NCBI GenBank assembly: GCA_041179125.1
Contig: JBEGTZ010000258.1
Coordinates: 1-7,457, forward strand
DNA: 7,457 nt
Origin: CAMCXE01 sp041179125
GTDB lineage: Bacteria > Pseudomonadota > Gammaproteobacteria > Pseudomonadales > Cellvibrionaceae
Direction: 5' to 3'
A program made the position numbers and the translations under genes. Shown piece after piece: positions 6,177 through 7,457 of the stretch. The notes under the pieces are model-generated. The model ran no database searches and had not been told where the DNA came from. It was given only the letters and a program-made list of their open reading frames with translations. The number at the start of each line of letters is the position of its first letter. Positions within the stretch are counted from its first letter, which is position 1.

Positions 6177-7457
6177 ATGAGCAAGATAGTGAACATAACC
6201 GGTTTTGAAGTAATGGACTCCCGTGGCAACCCCACGGTAATGGCCGAAGTCGTTTTAGACTGCGGCGCTGTCGGCAGCGCCTGCGCCCCATCCGGCGCCT
6301 CCACCGGCTCCCGCGAAGCGCTGGAACTGCGCGACGGCGACAAAAGCCGCTACCTCGGTAAAGGTGTATTAAAAGCTGTAGCCAACATCAACGACACCAT
6401 CAAGCCTTTATTGCTGGGCAAAGATGCCATCAACCAGCGCGAGCTGGACAACATCATGCTGGCCGCCGACGGCACCGAGAACAAAGCTAAACTCGGCGCC
6501 AACGCCATTCTGGCCGTCTGCTTAGCCGCCGCCAAAGCCGCCGCCATCAGCAAAAAAGTGCCGCTCTACGCCCACATCGCCGATTTGAACGGCACCCCAG
6601 GCCGCTACTCCATGCCGGTGCCCATGATGAACATCATCAACGGCGGCGAGCACGCCGACAACAACGTGGACATTCAAGAGTTCATGATTCAACCGGTAGC
6701 CGCCAAAACCTTCACCGAAGCCTTGCGTATGGGCGCTGAGATTTTCCACAGCCTGAAAAAAGTACTTTCAAACCGTGGCCTGAACACCGCCGTAGGCGAC
6801 GAAGGCGGTTTTGCACCTAACCTGCCCTCCAACGAAGCCGCCCTGCAAGCCATCGCCGAAGCCGTAGCCGCCGCCGGTTATAAACTCGGCACCGACATCA
6901 CTCTGGCTTTAGACTGCGCCGCCAGCGAGTTCTACAAAGAAGGCCGCTACCACCTAGACGGCGACGGCAAAACCTTCAGCTCCGCTGAATTCGCCGATTA
7001 CCTGGCGGACTTAGCCGCCCGCTACCCAATTTTGTCCATCGAAGACGGCATGGACGAGAGCGATTGGGACGGCTGGAAAGTGCTCACCGACAAAATCGGC
7101 AGCCAAATCCAGCTTGTGGGTGATGATCTGTTCGTCACCAACACCAAAATCCTCAAAGAAGGCATCGACAAAAAAATCGCCAACTCGATTTTGATTAAAT
7201 TCAACCAAATCGGCTCCTTAAGCGAAACCTTGGACGCTATCAAAATGGCTCAAGATGCTGGTTACACCGCTGTAATTTCCCACCGCTCCGGCGAAACCGA
7301 AGACACCACTATTGCCGATTTGGCTGTGGCGACTGCGGCGGGGCAGATTAAAACCGGTTCACTGTCGCGCTCGGACCGCGTGGCTAAATACAACCGTTTG
7401 TTGCGTATTGAGGCGGAGTTGGGTGCGAAGGCGGCTTATCGCGGGCGGGCTGAGTTT
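6177..7457 (+). CDS. eno: Enolase (phosphopyruvate hydratase), open at the right window edge
   Basis: Enolase interconverts 2-phosphoglycerate and phosphoenolpyruvate in glycolysis and gluconeogenesis; in many proteobacteria it also joins the RNase E degradosome. The gene reaches the last base without a stop after 427 codons. E. coli enolase has 432 residues, so only a few C-terminal residues are missing. Recognisable blocks are the N-terminus MSKIVNITGFEVMDSRGNPT, the loop SGASTGSREALELRDGDKSRY, and SMPVPMMNIINGGEHADNN (145-163). Active-site positions are all present: E168 (DIQEFM), E209 (VGDEGGF), metal ligands D246, E289 (SIEDG) and D316 (VGDDLF), K341 (ILIKFNQIG), H369 (SHRSGETED) and K392 (QIKTGS). 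The ATG at 6177 has GGAG upstream and matches the family start. It is probably the third gene of the pyrG transcript. Confidence 0.98.
   Translation, partial: MSKIVNITGFEVMDSRGNPTVMAEVVLDCGAVGSACAPSGASTGSREALELRDGDKSRYLGKGVLKAVANINDTIKPLLLGKDAINQRELDNIMLAADGTENKAKLGANAILAVCLAAAKAAAISKKVPLYAHIADLNGTPGRYSMPVPMMNIINGGEHADNNVDIQEFMIQPVAAKTFTEALRMGAEIFHSLKKVLSNRGLNTAVGDEGGFAPNLPSNEAALQAIAEAVAAAGYKLGTDITLALDCAASEFYKEGRYHLDGDGKTFSSAEFADYLADLAARYPILSIEDGMDESDWDGWKVLTDKIGSQIQLVGDDLFVTNTKILKEGIDKKIANSILIKFNQIGSLSETLDAIKMAQDAGYTAVISHRSGETEDTTIADLAVATAAGQIKTGSLSRSDRVAKYNRLLRIEAELGAKAAYRGRAEF

Overview
The window looks like chromosomal DNA of a Gram-negative gammaproteobacterium. The order pyrG-kdsA-eno is the arrangement of pseudomonads and their relatives, the KdsA is of the metal-independent type, and a KDO pathway implies lipopolysaccharide. 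The moderate, mixed base composition would suit a Cellvibrio/Saccharophagus-like member of the Cellvibrionales. That placement is a guess from memory of these families and cannot be proved here. All recognised genes lie on the + strand.

Bases 1-3194 are an accessory defence module. The window opens inside hsdR, the motor and nuclease subunit of a type I restriction-modification system. Its N-terminal nuclease domain lies upstream of the window, and hsdM and hsdS presumably do too. Two bases after the hsdR stop comes a GTG-started gene for a YgjP/DUF45-type zinc metallopeptidase-like protein, so the two are almost certainly co-transcribed.

Bases 3195-3632 are a 438-base non-coding junction. 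It holds a 12-bp palindrome over the metallopeptidase stop codon, a weak terminator-like hairpin, a nested inverted repeat (3286-3336), an inverted repeat overlapping a -35 box, a good sigma-70 promoter candidate (TTGAGG, 17-bp spacer, TGC-TAGTCT), and a predicted leader of about 110 bases with alternative GC-rich stems before pyrG.

Bases 3633-7457 are a core metabolic operon. pyrG (CTP synthase) overlaps kdsA (KDO-8-phosphate synthase) by ATGA, and eno (enolase) follows after 55 bases. eno reaches the right edge still open and lacks only its last few codons. The three genes fit together metabolically: enolase makes phosphoenolpyruvate, KdsA uses it to build KDO-8-phosphate, and CTP from PyrG is later needed to activate KDO as CMP-KDO for lipid A/LPS assembly.

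No mobile element, CRISPR array, tRNA or rRNA was seen. The coding genes belong to known families. The least explained parts are the hsdR-metallopeptidase pairing and the structured junction and leader between 3186 and 3632.
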